This document shows, in pieces, positions 31,005 through 40,841 of a DNA stretch of 64,000 nucleotides. A model generated the notes under the pieces. The model was not told the DNA's origin, ran no database searches, and worked only from the letters and a program-made list of their open reading frames with translations. The DNA lies in NCBI RefSeq assembly GCF_001620265.1, contig NZ_CP012661.1, positions 930,001-994,000 on the forward strand, in the 5' to 3' direction. Position 1 is the stretch's first letter; each line of letters begins with the position of its first letter. The stretch comes from Frigidibacter mobilis. GTDB lineage: Bacteria > Pseudomonadota > Alphaproteobacteria > Rhodobacterales > Rhodobacteraceae. The position numbers and the translations under genes were made by a program.

Positions 31005-32045
31005 TCAGTTGCTGGCCGAGATGATCTTGCGCTTCCACATCTGGTTCCACTGGTCTGACTTGGTCGCCGCCCAACCCCAGTCCAGCGGCAGCATCTGGTC
31101 GAGGCTGCCAAAGACGGTGCGGGCATTCGCCTCGTCGCTGATCTCGGCCTTGGCGTTGACGGGGGCGTAGAACATCGCCTCGGTGAAGGCCGCCTGCGCC
31201 TCGGGCGACAGGGCGTAGTTGATGAAGGCCTTGGCGGCGGCCTCGTTCCTGGCACCCTTCACCAGGTTGATGGTGTTGATCTGCAGGATGGAGCCTTCCT
31301 TGGGCAGCGACACGCCCAGGGCGCCGCCGGACTGGTCGGCGTAATACTGCGCGCGCGCGTTCCAGCCGGTGGCGAGGCTGGCGGTGTTGTTGATAACCAG
31401 AGTGTAGGAGTCTGGCTTGGGGTCGAAGGTCTGCACGGCGGGCGCAAGCTCTGCCAGCTTGTCGGTCGATTGCTCGACCGACTGGGTGTAATCCTCGCCC
31501 AGCATCGCCGAGGTCATCACCATCAGCCCCGAGCCCAGGATCGACGGCATCGACGTGACCGCCAGCTTGCCGGCATATTGCGGATCCCACAGCACCGACA
31601 GCGAGTCGGGTTTTTCCGGAACTGCGGTGGTGTTGTAGATCACCACGAGGTTGTCGAAGGTCACCGCGGGGCCAAAGCCTTCCTGCACCGTTGCCTGCGG
31701 CACGAGGTCGGCAAGGTTCGGCACGTCCTCTGCCGAAATCTCGGAAAGCAGCCCTTCGCGGTTGCCGATCAGCGCGGTCGACACGTCGAACAGCACCACA
31801 TCCATCTGCGGATCCCCGGCCTGCGAGCGCAACTGGCCCAGCATCCCGGCAGAGCCCGCCTCGGCATAGTAGTTCACCTTCACGCCGGGGAATTTCTCTT
31901 CGAACGGGCGGACCACCGTCTCGGTATACTTGTCCTGGAAAATGCCGGAATAGGCGGTCAGCGTGATCTCGCCCGACAGCTCGGACTGGGCGAATGCGCC
32001 CGTGGCAGCCAGCATCGCTGCCAGGCTTGCAAGACTGGTCTTCAT
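31005..32045 (-). CDS. ABC transporter periplasmic binding protein, PotD-like
   Basis: 346-aa extracellular solute-binding protein (SBP_bac_1/8, PotD-related). A Sec signal ends near GAFAQ-S (residue 20). The mature part starts ITLTAYSGIFQDKYTETVV and contains the lobe motif YNTTAVPEKPDS. First gene of the operon; AACAGGAGACGACAATCC precedes ATG 32045. The ligand could be a polyamine, an amino-acid derivative or another small cation; the accompanying GGT points to a gamma-glutamyl compound (inference only). Confidence 0.9.
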   Translation of the reverse strand: MKTSLASLAAMLAATGAFAQSELSGEITLTAYSGIFQDKYTETVVRPFEEKFPGVKVNYYAEAGSAGMLGQLRSQAGDPQMDVVLFDVSTALIGNREGLLSEISAEDVPNLADLVPQATVQEGFGPAVTFDNLVVIYNTTAVPEKPDSLSVLWDPQYAGKLAVTSMPSILGSGLMVMTSAMLGEDYTQSVEQSTDKLAELAPAVQTFDPKPDSYTLVINNTASLATGWNARAQYYADQSGGALGVSLPKEGSILQINTINLVKGARNEAAAKAFINYALSPEAQAAFTEAMFYAPVNAKAEISDEANARTVFGSLDQMLPLDWGWAATKSDQWNQMWKRKIISASN

Positions 32046-32201
32046 GGATTGTCGTCTCCTGTTGGGGCGGCGCGGCGCACCGTCTTCGGGGGCGGGCTTC
32101 AGGCGTCCCGTTGTGATGCCCGATGCAACGGCGGGAGGTGCCCCGCTGTCCAATCGAAATTTCTTTCCGTGGGGATAGAAGGAATTTCGGCGGTATTTGT
32201 G

Positions 32202-32214
32202 ATTGAAATTCAAT
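32202..32214. promoter_or_regulatory. 13-base palindrome upstream of the PotD-like operon
   Basis: ATTGAAATTCAAT is a perfect palindrome about 157 bases upstream of the PotD-like start, in an AT-rich patch that also has GAAATTTC at 32156-32163 and GAATTTC at 32182-32188. It could be an operator; no regulator can be assigned. Confidence 0.35.
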
Positions 32215-32295
32215 AGGGTAAGTGCCGACGGCCAAAGGCCCCGGTCGCATCTGCTGCGGCCGGGGCGGCGTGCCTTTCAGGCAGGCAAAGGTTGG

Positions 32296-33228
32296 TCAGT
32301 AGCCGCGGCGCGCGTCGGCGACATCCGCGACGGTGCCGGTCTCGGCAAAGGTGCGCAGGTTGCGCGCGATGATCCGGCTGCCGGTTGGCGCGTCGATCAG
32401 CGAGGCGACATGCGGCGTGATCGTGATCTTCGGGTTGTCCCAGAACGGATGGTCCGAGGGCAGCGGCTCGATATGGAACACATCCAGCGTCGCCGCCTCG
32501 ATCTGGCCCGAGGCCAGCACCTCGATCAGATCCTCGTCCACCAGATGCGGCCCGCGCGCCGCGTTGATGATGCAGGCCCCGCGCTTGAGCTGATTGAAGG
32601 TGTCGGCATTCAGGATGCCGCGGGTCTGGTCGGTGAGCGGCAGCAGGCAGACCAGGATCTCGGTGCCGGCCAGGAACGGTGCCAGCCCCCCGTCCCCGGC
32701 AAAGGTGGTGACCCCCGCGATCTCCTTGGGGCTGCGCGACCAGCCCACCACGTCAAAGCCGATGGCCGCCAGCAGACTTGCCGCCGCGCTGCCAAGGTTG
32801 CCAAGGCCCATCACGCCGACGCGGCGGCCAGAGGCGGGCGGCACCACGACCGGCGCCCATTTCCGCGCCGCCTGGCTGACCTGCAGCGCCGGCAGCGCGC
32901 GGTGGTGGCGCAGCACGTGCAGGGCCACATATTCCTTCATCCGCTGCGTCAGGTCGGTGCCCACGGTGCGGATGATCGGCACGTCCTGCGGCAGTTCCGC
33001 ATCGGCGAGGACATGGTCGATCCCCGCGCCGATCGACACGATGGCCTTGAGGTTGGGGAAGGGGGTCATGCAGCCCGTCTTCGGGCGCCAGACGACGGCA
33101 TATTCCACTGCTGCCGGATCGGGCACCTTCTGCAGCGGATGGACCTCCCAGTCGGGCATCAGATCGCGCAGCATCCGGCACCAATCTTCGGTCGAGGCTT
33201 CGGACGGAAGATAGACGGCAATGCTCAT
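32296..33228 (-). CDS. D-2-hydroxyacid dehydrogenase, GhrA-like
   Basis: 310-aa NAD(P)H-dependent reductase of the glyoxylate/hydroxypyruvate reductase A branch. The Rossmann motif is GVMGLGNLGSAAA near 138. Catalytic residues are Arg in NAARGPHLV (~230), Glu in FHIEPLP (~258) and His in TPHVASL (~277). It reduces glyoxylate or a related 2-oxoacid. It is divergent from a LysR gene with a T-N11-A site between, and runs in the same direction as the PotABCD-like operon 250 bases downstream. Confidence 0.88.
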   Translation of the reverse strand: MSIAVYLPSEASTEDWCRMLRDLMPDWEVHPLQKVPDPAAVEYAVVWRPKTGCMTPFPNLKAIVSIGAGIDHVLADAELPQDVPIIRTVGTDLTQRMKEYVALHVLRHHRALPALQVSQAARKWAPVVVPPASGRRVGVMGLGNLGSAAASLLAAIGFDVVGWSRSPKEIAGVTTFAGDGGLAPFLAGTEILVCLLPLTDQTRGILNADTFNQLKRGACIINAARGPHLVDEDLIEVLASGQIEAATLDVFHIEPLPSDHPFWDNPKITITPHVASLIDAPTGSRIIARNLRTFAETGTVADVADARRGY

Positions 33229-33332
33229 GGGAAGTCCTCGGCAAGGGGCTCGCAGCGGTGCAAGCGATTGGGTATATCTCTTCATTCGCCGTCCAAGGGC
33301 TTCAGGGTCAAAACAAAAATTCTGGTCAGGCG

Positions 33333-33349
33333 CATAGAAGAGTTTTATG
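33333..33349. promoter_or_regulatory. Candidate LysR-type operator between ghrA-like and lysR genes
   Basis: CATAGAAGAGTTTTATG has arms CATA/TATG and fits T-N11-A. It lies 28 bases before the LysR start and 104 before the dehydrogenase start, in the divergent spacer where an autoregulating LTTR would bind. Confidence 0.45.
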
Positions 33350-33377
33350 CCTTGGCCTTCTGACAGGGATCTGCGCG

Positions 33378-34295
33378 ATGAATTTCAAGCAGCTGGAAGC
33401 GTTCTACTGGCTGACCCGGCTGAAAAGCTATCAGCGGGTGGCCGACCATATCGGCCTGACCCAACCTGCCGTCTCGGCCCGCATCTCGGGGCTGGAAGAC
33501 AGTCTGGGCGTCTCGCTGATCGACCGTACCGAGATGGAATTCACCCTGACAGAGCAGGGCCATGAGGTTGCGGAATATGCCGAAACCTTCCTCAACCTGT
33601 CCGAGGCCCTGACGGCGCGGCTGAAGGTCAAGCAGAAGCGCCGCTACACCATCGGCGCGGTCGGCATGGTCACCAAGACCTGGGGCGTCACGCTGCGCCG
33701 CAAGATCCTTACCTCGCCCGGGGGCGAGCTGGTGGATTTCCACTCCGGCTCGAATGTCGATCTCAAGCATCAGCTGCGGTCGGGCGCGCTGGACATGGCC
33801 TTCGTCACCGGCGAGGCGGGCCTGCCGCAGATGCCCAACAGCTTTTCGGTGCAGTACCATGTGGGCTGGGTCGCGCGCCCCGATGTGGTGGGCGAGGTGA
33901 CACGGCCGATGACCCCGGACGAGCTGCGCGGGCTGCCGCTGATTCTCTATCCGCACACATCGCCGCTGTTCGGTCCGGTGGCAGAGCTGGTGGACGAGAC
34001 ACGCCGCCGCCCGAATTCGCGCCATACCGGCAATTCCTTGGGCACCATCTGCGATATGGTCCGCTCCGGCTATGGCGCGTCGGCGGTGCCGCTGGCGGCG
34101 CTGGAGCGCGAGATCGCGGCCGGGATGCTGGTCGAGATTCCGACGACGGTGCAGCTTGCCCCGCTTGATATCCGCTGCGTGCATGTCAACAAGGCCCGCA
34201 AGGCCCAGACCGAGGCGATCTTTGCCCTCGCCGCGCAGGCGGCCGAGGAATGGGCCACCGCCCATCCGCGCTATGTCAGCTTCTCGTCGCTGTAG
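33378..34295 (+). CDS. LysR-family transcriptional regulator
   Basis: 305-aa LTTR. The helix-turn-helix is at residues 1-60 (MNFKQLEAFYWLTRLKSYQR, then TQPAVSARISGLEDSLG), and the effector domain runs from ~88. Divergent from the GhrA-like gene, which is its likely target, perhaps together with the downstream ABC operon (inference). ATG 33378 gives the normal LTTR N-terminus. Its 3' end overlaps the convergent oxidase gene by 25 bases. Confidence 0.9.
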   Translation: MNFKQLEAFYWLTRLKSYQRVADHIGLTQPAVSARISGLEDSLGVSLIDRTEMEFTLTEQGHEVAEYAETFLNLSEALTARLKVKQKRRYTIGAVGMVTKTWGVTLRRKILTSPGGELVDFHSGSNVDLKHQLRSGALDMAFVTGEAGLPQMPNSFSVQYHVGWVARPDVVGEVTRPMTPDELRGLPLILYPHTSPLFGPVAELVDETRRRPNSRHTGNSLGTICDMVRSGYGASAVPLAALEREIAAGMLVEIPTTVQLAPLDIRCVHVNKARKAQTEAIFALAAQAAEEWATAHPRYVSFSSL

Positions 34296-37104
34296 AGGCG
34301 GTCCCTGAGGAAGGAAATCGGGTGCCGCAGCGCAATGCCCGCCTGCAGCTGTGCTTGGCAGCGGCAGGAAAACCCGGTGGCCAGAACGTCGGGGCCCTGC
34401 ACCTTGTCCGCCCATGAGTGGCTGAAGATCCGGGCCGAGATTTCGGCATTGCGCAGCTCATGCCCCCATGTCCCCGCCATGCCGCAGCAGCCGGTGCGGG
34501 GGCGTTCCAGCGTCACCCCCAGCCGTGCGAAGACCTGCGCCCAGGCGTCGGGCGCGCCGGGGCGCAGCGTCTGCTCGGTGCAATGGGTCAGCAGGGTCGC
34601 GCGGCCTCCGGCATTGCCCTCGGGGATGCGGTCGATCACCGCTGCCAGCCACTCCTGCGGCAGCAGCACAGGCGGGGCCCTGCGCCCAAGCGCCTCGCGG
34701 TATTCGTCGCCATAGGCCAGCGTCACCGCAGGCTCGATCCCCACCAGCACCAGCCCTGCCATCCGCTCCAGCGCCTGTGCCTGCCGCGCCGCGGTCTTGC
34801 GGAACGCCGCCAGCCGCCCCAGCACATGCAGCGGCTTGCCCGAGGGGCGGAACGGCGCCACCCAGGGCTCATGCCCAAGCGCGCGGATGACAAGCGCCAG
34901 ATCCAGCAGCAGCGCGGGTTCAAAGAACCGGGTGAAGGCATCGGGCACGATCACCACCGCGCGCGCCGGATCGGGCCGTGCCGCGGTGCCGAGGGTGGAG
35001 ATGCCGTGGCGGCGCAGCTCTGCCCGCAGGTTCAGCGCGGGGATCTTCGGCAGGTGGTGCAGCCCGATGACCCGCGCCAGCGGCCCCGCCGCATTGAAGA
35101 TCGGGCGCAGCCGTTCTGCCAGCGGCAGCAGCGGCTCCAGCCGCGCCAGCGCATGATCGGCCAGCGGGCGGCGGTGGCGGCGGTGCCAGGCCTCCAGGAA
35201 CCGGGCGCGGAACGAGGGCACATCGACCTGCACCGGGCAGGCACGCGCGCAGGCGCGGCAGGACAGGCAGCCATCCAGCGCGGCCTTCACCTCTGCCTCG
35301 AAGGCAGGCTCGGCGCGGCCGTCCGGGCCGCCCTGCCGCAACCATTCGCGCACCAGCCCGGCGCGGCCCTTGGGCGAATGCCGCCGGTCGCCCGTGGCCT
35401 TGTAGGACGGGCACATCACCTCTGCCGCCTCCTGCGCAAAGCACGCGCCATTGCCGTTGCAGGACAGCGCCGCCGCATAACCGGCGCGCCGCGCGGCGGG
35501 ATCTGCCGGTCGCTCTGCCCGCGCAGCGCCACCCCGTCGATGGCCATCAGCGCGCCGGGCCCGGCGATCTTGCCGGGGTTCATCTGGTTGCGCGGATCGA
35601 AGGCGCGCTTCACCTCTTGCAGGGCGGGGTAGAGCGGGCCGAACACCTCGGGCACGAACTCCGACCGCACGCCCTTGCCGTGCTCGCCCCACAGCAGCCC
35701 GCCATGCCGGCGCGCCAGGGCCTGCACCGCCTCTGTCACCCGGCGGATCAGTGGCTCTTGCGCAGGGTCGGTCAGGTCCAGCGCCGGGCGGACATGCAGC
35801 ACCCCGGCATCGACATGGCCGAACATGCCGTAGTCCAGCCCCTCGGCATCCAGAATGGCCCGGAACCCGGCGATGAAGGGCTCGAGGTTCTCTGGGGGAA
35901 CCGCGCAATCCTCGACAAAGGGCAGCGGCCGCTTTGGCCCGCTCGCGCGGCCCAGAAGCCCGACCGCCTTCTTGCGCATCGCCCAGACCCGCCCGACATC
36001 CGCCCCCGTGGCGAGGCTGTGCCCCCGCCGCCCGTTGACCGGCTCGGCCAGCTCCGCCGTCAGCCGGGCAATGGCGGCGGCAATCTCTTCTGCGCTGTCG
36101 GCGGTGAACTCCACAAGGTTGACGCCCTTCGCGTCCTCATCGGGGAAGAAGGCCGCCACCTCGCGCCAGATCACATCGGCCCGGGCCAGCCCAAGCACCC
36201 GGCTGTCTACCGTCTCGACCGAAGTTGCCCCCATCGTGGCCAGCACCCGCGCATCGCGCAGCGCCGACTGGAAATCATCATAGAAGATGTTCACCAGCGC
36301 CGAAAGCCTCGGGATCGGCAGCAGGTTCAGCCGCGCCTCGGCGATCAGCGCCAGCGTGCCTTCGGACCCACAGATCACCGCGCCGGCGTCGATGCGCCCG
36401 TCGCTGCGGCGCATATGGGCAAGGTCATATCCGGTCAGGCTGCGGTTCATCTTCGGGAACCGTTCGGCGATCAGCGCGGCCTGCTCGGTGGCGATGCGGT
36501 GCAGGATGCGCAGGATCTCGCCCTCGCGGCCCGGCGGGAAGGCGCCCGGCGCATGGGGCGCAGTGCGCAGAACATCGCCCCCCGGCAGCACCGCCGTGAC
36601 CGACAGCACATGGTCCGAGGTCTTGCCATAGGCGCATGATCCCTGCCCGCAGGCATCGGTGGAGATCATCCCGCCAATGGTCGCGCGGGACGAGGTGGAC
36701 AGTTCGGGCGCGAAGAACAGCCCATGCGGGGCCAGCGCCGCGTTGAGGTGGTCCTTGATGACGCCCGGCTGCACCCGCACCCAGCGTTCGGCGGCGTTGA
36801 TCTCGAGAATTGCGGTCATGTGGCGCGAGCAGTCCACGACCAGCCCTTCGCCCAGCGACTGCCCGTTGGTCCCGGTGCCGCCCCCGCGCGGGCGCAAGGC
36901 GATGTCGTGGAACCGCGGTTCGGCCAGCAGCGCCGCGATACGCTCCAGGTCGCGCGCCTCCCGCGGAAACGCGACCGCCTGCGGCATCACCTGATAGATC
37001 GAATTGTCGGTGGCCAGCACGAGGCGGTCCGAAGCGGCGCGGCTCAGCTCGCCGGTGAATCCCGCGCCGCGCAGCGCCGAAAGGAACGCGCCGTACTGTG
37101 CCAT
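34271..37104 (-). pseudogene. FAD-binding and Fe-S-binding oxidoreductase, YdiJ/D-2-hydroxyglutarate-dehydrogenase-like, with one-base frameshift
   Basis: Two adjacent frames together encode one YdiJ-type protein of about 944 residues (E. coli YdiJ is about 1,018). The first part (37104 to ~35500) is a FAD_binding_4 plus FAD-oxidase-C module, with RPRGGGTGTNGQS, STSSRATIGGMISTDACGQG and NPGKIAGPG. The second (~35500 to 34271) has SCNGNGACFAQEA, the ferredoxin-like CLSCRACARACPVQVD and a Cys-rich end (RTGCCGMAGTWGHE). They join at 35496-35500: after DRQIP the frame changes, and adding one base after ATCCC restores homology exactly. The total length is 3n+2, consistent with one lost base. Last gene of a six-gene operon. 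It may be a sequencing error rather than a dead gene. Confidence 0.82.
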
Positions 37105-37151
37105 GTGCTGCCTGCCCGATCTGCGGGGCCGCGCGAACGCGGCCCGCTGCC

Positions 37152-37961
37152 TTATGCGGTGATGCCCTTCGAGACATGATCGCGGATGAACCCGGCGCCG
37201 ATCTTCACCAGCCGGTCCGACAGCGCCTTGCCGGTCTCGGCTGAGCAATGCACCGGATCGCCGCCCCATACGCCATGCGGCGCGGCCTCGATCGCCTCGA
37301 CCGGAGCCTGCAGGCGCGCCCCGTCATACTTGATCGCGGCAAACCCCGCCACGTCCATGCCCAGGAAGGTCTGCCCCTTGGGCGGGGCCTGCTTCAGGTC
37401 CATCCGCAGGATCTCGGGGTAGTAGTGCAGCCCGATAGAGGTCAGCGGGTCGCCGCCATGCCCCGAGGATTTCGCCGCCTGCTCTGCTCCCAGAATGTCC
37501 TTCAGCAGCTCATAGCTGATCTGCCACAGATACATCGAGGCGACGAACATCCCGTTCTTCTGCCGCCATTTCAGCGACACCTCGTTGATCGGCCCGACAT
37601 TGCCGCCATGACCGTTGATGACAAGGATCTTGGTCAGCCCGTGCCGCGCGAGGCTGGCGAACATGTCGTCCAGCAGCGCAACTAGCGTCGACTGGCTGAT
37701 CGCAATGCCGCCGTGGGTGGAGCCGAAATAGTCCGCCCCGCCAAAGGGGATCACCGGGGCAACGAAGGTCGGCACCCCTTCGGCCCGCGCCGCGCGGGCA
37801 ATGTCCAGCGCCACTGCCTCGGCTGCCAGATAGTCGCCCATCGGCGCATGGGTGCCCTGATCCTCGAGCGAGCCCATAGGCAGCAAGATCACGGCATCCT
37901 TGGTCAGATGCTGGCGGGATTCCTCGCTGGTCAGCTCGGCGATCTTCAGTTTGGGTGTCAT
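37152..37961 (-). CDS. Creatininase-family amidohydrolase
   Basis: 269-aa protein of the creatininase/MftE fold, metal-dependent hydrolases of cyclic or linear amides. The first metal motif reads GSLEDQGTHAPMGDY instead of the classic GSxEqHGpHLPlgtD, so one expected metal-binding His is Gln. The later motif VINGHGGNVGPINEV is normal. It sits between a Dpp-type ABC importer and an oxidase, so it probably acts on the imported compound. ATG 37961 follows AGAAGAACGC. Confidence 0.85.
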   Translation of the reverse strand: MTPKLKIAELTSEESRQHLTKDAVILLPMGSLEDQGTHAPMGDYLAAEAVALDIARAARAEGVPTFVAPVIPFGGADYFGSTHGGIAISQSTLVALLDDMFASLARHGLTKILVINGHGGNVGPINEVSLKWRQKNGMFVASMYLWQISYELLKDILGAEQAAKSSGHGGDPLTSIGLHYYPEILRMDLKQAPPKGQTFLGMDVAGFAAIKYDGARLQAPVEAIEAAPHGVWGGDPVHCSAETGKALSDRLVKIGAGFIRDHVSKGITA

Positions 37962-37974
37962 GCGTTCTTCTTTC

Positions 37975-38937
37975 TCACAGGATGTCATCACGGATACAGG
38001 CCTTCAGGCGGCTCTTCCCGGCCGGGCGAAGTTTCGGGATCTCGTTCGCGCAGGCGGGGAGGGCATAGGGGCAGCGCGAGCGGAACACGCAGCCCGAAGG
38101 CGGGGTCAGCGGCGAGGGGATCTCGCCGGTCAGGCGGATGCGCTGCGGCGTGTGTTTCAGGCTGGGTTCGGCCGAGACAAGCGCCGCCGTGTAGGGATGG
38201 CGGGGGGTGAAATGCACGTCATCCGCCGGCCCCACCTCCATCACCCGGCCCAGATACAGCACCATGATCCGGTCCGAGATGTAGCGGACCACAGACAGGT
38301 CATGGCTGATGAACAGCAGCGAAATGCCCTGCGAGACCCGCAGATCGGCCAGCAGGTTCAGCACCTGCGCCTGGATCGACACGTCGAGCGCAGAGACCGC
38401 CTCGTCGCAGACGATGAACTTCGGCTCCACCGCCAGCGCCCGCGCAATCCCGATGCGTTGGCGCTGGCCGCCGGAAAATTCATGCGGAAGCCGGTCCAGG
38501 AAGCTCGGGTTCAGCCCCACCATCTCCATCAGGGCGGTCAGGCGCGTGGCACGTGCCGGGCCGGGATGCAGGCGGTGGGTGTCCAGCGCCTCGGACAGGA
38601 CGGCGCGGATGGTCTTGCGCGGATCGAGGCTGGCAAAGGGATCCTGGAAGATGATCTGCATGTCCTTGCGCAGGCTGCGTAGCCGCGCCGCAGGGATGGT
38701 GTTCAGGTCATGCCCGGCAAAGACCATCCCGGCCGACTGCGCATCTATCAGGCGCAGCACCGCCTTGCCGATGGTGCTCTTGCCCGATCCGCTTTCGCCG
38801 ACCAGCCCCAGCACCTCGCCGGGGGCGACGCTCAGGCTGACATCGCGCAGCACCTGCATCATCCGCGTGCCGAACAGGCCCTTGCGCCCGACCGGATAGC
38901 TCATGTTCAGGTCATGGACCTCCAGCAGCGGTGTCAT
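37975..38937 (-). CDS. Oligopeptide/dipeptide-type ABC ATP-binding protein (DppF/OppF-like)
   Basis: 320-aa ATPase. It has Walker [10 protein letters not shown] near 48, signature FSGGQRQRIGIARAL, Walker B FIVCDEAVSALD and switch SHDLSVV. The C-terminal Opp/Dpp extension has cysteines (CVFRSRCPYALPAC), often a Fe-S or structural metal site. Its start overlaps the permease-ATPase fusion by four bases. Confidence 0.92.
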   Translation of the reverse strand: MTPLLEVHDLNMSYPVGRKGLFGTRMMQVLRDVSLSVAPGEVLGLVGESGSGKSTIGKAVLRLIDAQSAGMVFAGHDLNTIPAARLRSLRKDMQIIFQDPFASLDPRKTIRAVLSEALDTHRLHPGPARATRLTALMEMVGLNPSFLDRLPHEFSGGQRQRIGIARALAVEPKFIVCDEAVSALDVSIQAQVLNLLADLRVSQGISLLFISHDLSVVRYISDRIMVLYLGRVMEVGPADDVHFTPRHPYTAALVSAEPSLKHTPQRIRLTGEIPSPLTPPSGCVFRSRCPYALPACANEIPKLRPAGKSRLKACIRDDIL

Positions 38938-40841
38938 GCGGCTTGCTCCCCGGCTTCGGGCGCGCGGATGCAGCGCGCGCTGCGCTCGCCGCTCTGGTAA
39001 AGCGGCGGCTCGATCCCGGCGCAGGCCGGCAGTGCCACGGGGCAGCGGGTGCGGAACGCACAGCCCGAGGGGCGACGGTCGGGCAGGGGCGGCGTGCCCT
39101 CGATGGCGCGCAGCCGGTCGCCGCGGGCCGAGTGCATCTCGTCATGCGCCGAGGGCATGCTTTCCAGCAGCGCGACGGTATAGGGATGGTGCGGATCGGC
39201 CAGCACCTGTGCGGCCGGGCCCTCCTCGACCACCTGTCCCGAATACATCACCGCCACCCGGTCGGCGATTTCGGCCACGACGCCAAGGTTGTGGCTGATG
39301 AACAGCAGGCTCAGCCCCTCGGCATATTCGCTGCGCAGGCGCTGCAGCAGCTCGATGATCTCGGCCTGGATGGTCACGTCCAGCGCGGTGGTCGGCTCGT
39401 CGGCGATCAGCAGCCGCGGCTCGCAGCTCAGCGCCATTGCGATCATCACCCGCTGGCGCATCCCGCCCGACATCTCATGCGGGTAGCCGTCAAAGCGCCG
39501 CGCCGGCTCGTTGATCCCGACCAGTTCCAGCAGGCTGATGGCGCGGGCCTTCGCTTCGGCAGGGGGCACCTTCCGATGCGCCCGGATCGCCTCGACCATC
39601 TGCGCCCCGACCTTGTGGACCGGGTTCAGCGAGGTCATCGGTTCCTGGAAGATCATCGCAAGATCGTTGCCGCGCAGGCCTTCCAGCGCCTTCGGCCCCA
39701 GGGCGCCCAGATCCACCATCTGCCCCGACTTGCGCCGCAGCATCAGGCTGCCGCCCGCCTGCCGGATCGCGCCTGGCAAGAGCCCCATCAGCGCCAGCGA
39801 GGACAAGGACTTGCCCGACCCACTTTCGCCGACCAGCGCCGTGCACTGATTGGCGCGCAGCGTCAGCGACACGTCGCGGATCACCTCCACCGAACGGCCG
39901 GGCTGGCGCACCTCCAGCCGCAGGTCGCGGATCACGGCAACCACATCCGCATCCTCGACCGGGGTCGCATTGCCCGCCACCGGCACCGAGACGTCATCCT
40001 TGCCGCCGCCCGTGGCCCCCTTCGGGTCCAGCGTGTCGCGCAGGCGGTCGCAGAAGAAGTTGATGGCATAGATCGTCAGCGTCAGCGCCACGCAGGGGAT
40101 GATGATGCCAAGCGGATCCTGGTTCATGAACTGGCGCGCGCCGCGGATCATCTGCCCCCAGCTTGGCGCCGGCGGAACCACCCCCAGCCCCAGGAAGGAC
40201 AGCCCGCTTTCGATGGTGATCGCCGCCGCCGCGGTCAGCGAATACTGCACCGAGACCGGCCCCGCGATATTGGGCAGGATCGTGCCCATCACGATGCGCC
40301 GCGACGGCGTGCCAAGCGCCCGTGAGGCCGCAACGAAATCGAGCGCCGACACCCGCAGCGCCTCGGAAAAGGCGATGCGCGCGAAGGCGGGGAAATACAG
40401 CACCGAGAGCACCGAAATCAGCGTGCCGGTGCCCGGGCCGAACAGCGTGACCACCAGCAGCGCCAGCAGGATCGGCGGGAAGCACAGCACCACATCCGCC
40501 AGCCGCGTCGTCAGGAACTCGAATGGGCCGCGGAAATAGGCGCCGATCAGGCCAAAGAGCGTGCCGACGATGCAGGCCAGCGTGGTTGCGGTGAAGGCGA
40601 CCATCAGCGAGACCTGCCCGCCATACAGCACCCTCGCCAGACGGTCGCGGCCGAACTCGTCCTGCCCCAGCCAATGCTCAAGGCTGGGCGCGGCCAGACG
40701 GTCGCGTACCGCGATCTGCACCGGGTCATGCGGTGTGATGAGCGGGGCGGCGAAGGGAACCACCAGCAGGGCCGCCAGCAGGATCGCGGGCAGCACCATA
40801 CGGCGCGGAAGGGCGGGCCGGAAACGGGCAAGGGAGGTCAT
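38934..40841 (-). CDS. Fused ABC permease (DppC-like) and ATP-binding protein (DppD-like)
   Basis: 635-aa two-domain protein. Residues 1-~280 form a DppC-type permease ([23 protein letters not shown] loop [19 protein letters not shown], about six helices). Residues ~300-635 form a DppD-type ATPase with Walker A GESGSGKS, signature [15 protein letters not shown], Walker [13 protein letters not shown] and Cys-rich tail [14 protein letters not shown]. Such permease-ATPase fusions occur in several alphaproteobacterial peptide/nickel-type importers. There is no stop or frame change across the linker. It overlaps its neighbours by four bases on both sides. Confidence 0.92.
   Translation of the reverse strand: MTSLARFRPALPRRMVLPAILLAALLVVPFAAPLITPHDPVQIAVRDRLAAPSLEHWLGQDEFGRDRLARVLYGGQVSLMVAFTATTLACIVGTLFGLIGAYFRGPFEFLTTRLADVVLCFPPILLALLVVTLFGPGTGTLISVLSVLYFPAFARIAFSEALRVSALDFVAASRALGTPSRRIVMGTILPNIAGPVSVQYSLTAAAAITIESGLSFLGLGVVPPAPSWGQMIRGARQFMNQDPLGIIIPCVALTLTIYAINFFCDRLRDTLDPKGATGGGKDDVSVPVAGNATPVEDADVVAVIRDLRLEVRQPGRSVEVIRDVSLTLRANQCTALVGESGSGKSLSSLALMGLLPGAIRQAGGSLMLRRKSGQMVDLGALGPKALEGLRGNDLAMIFQEPMTSLNPVHKVGAQMVEAIRAHRKVPPAEAKARAISLLELVGINEPARRFDGYPHEMSGGMRQRVMIAMALSCEPRLLIADEPTTALDVTIQAEIIELLQRLRSEYAEGLSLLFISHNLGVVAEIADRVAVMYSGQVVEEGPAAQVLADPHHPYTVALLESMPSAHDEMHSARGDRLRAIEGTPPLPDRRPSGCAFRTRCPVALPACAGIEPPLYQSGERSARCIRAPEAGEQAA

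Noticed and set aside
34271..34295. Unusual antisense overlap of lysR and oxidase 3' ends
   Set aside because: A 25-base convergent overlap is real but common in compact genomes; no special structure seen.
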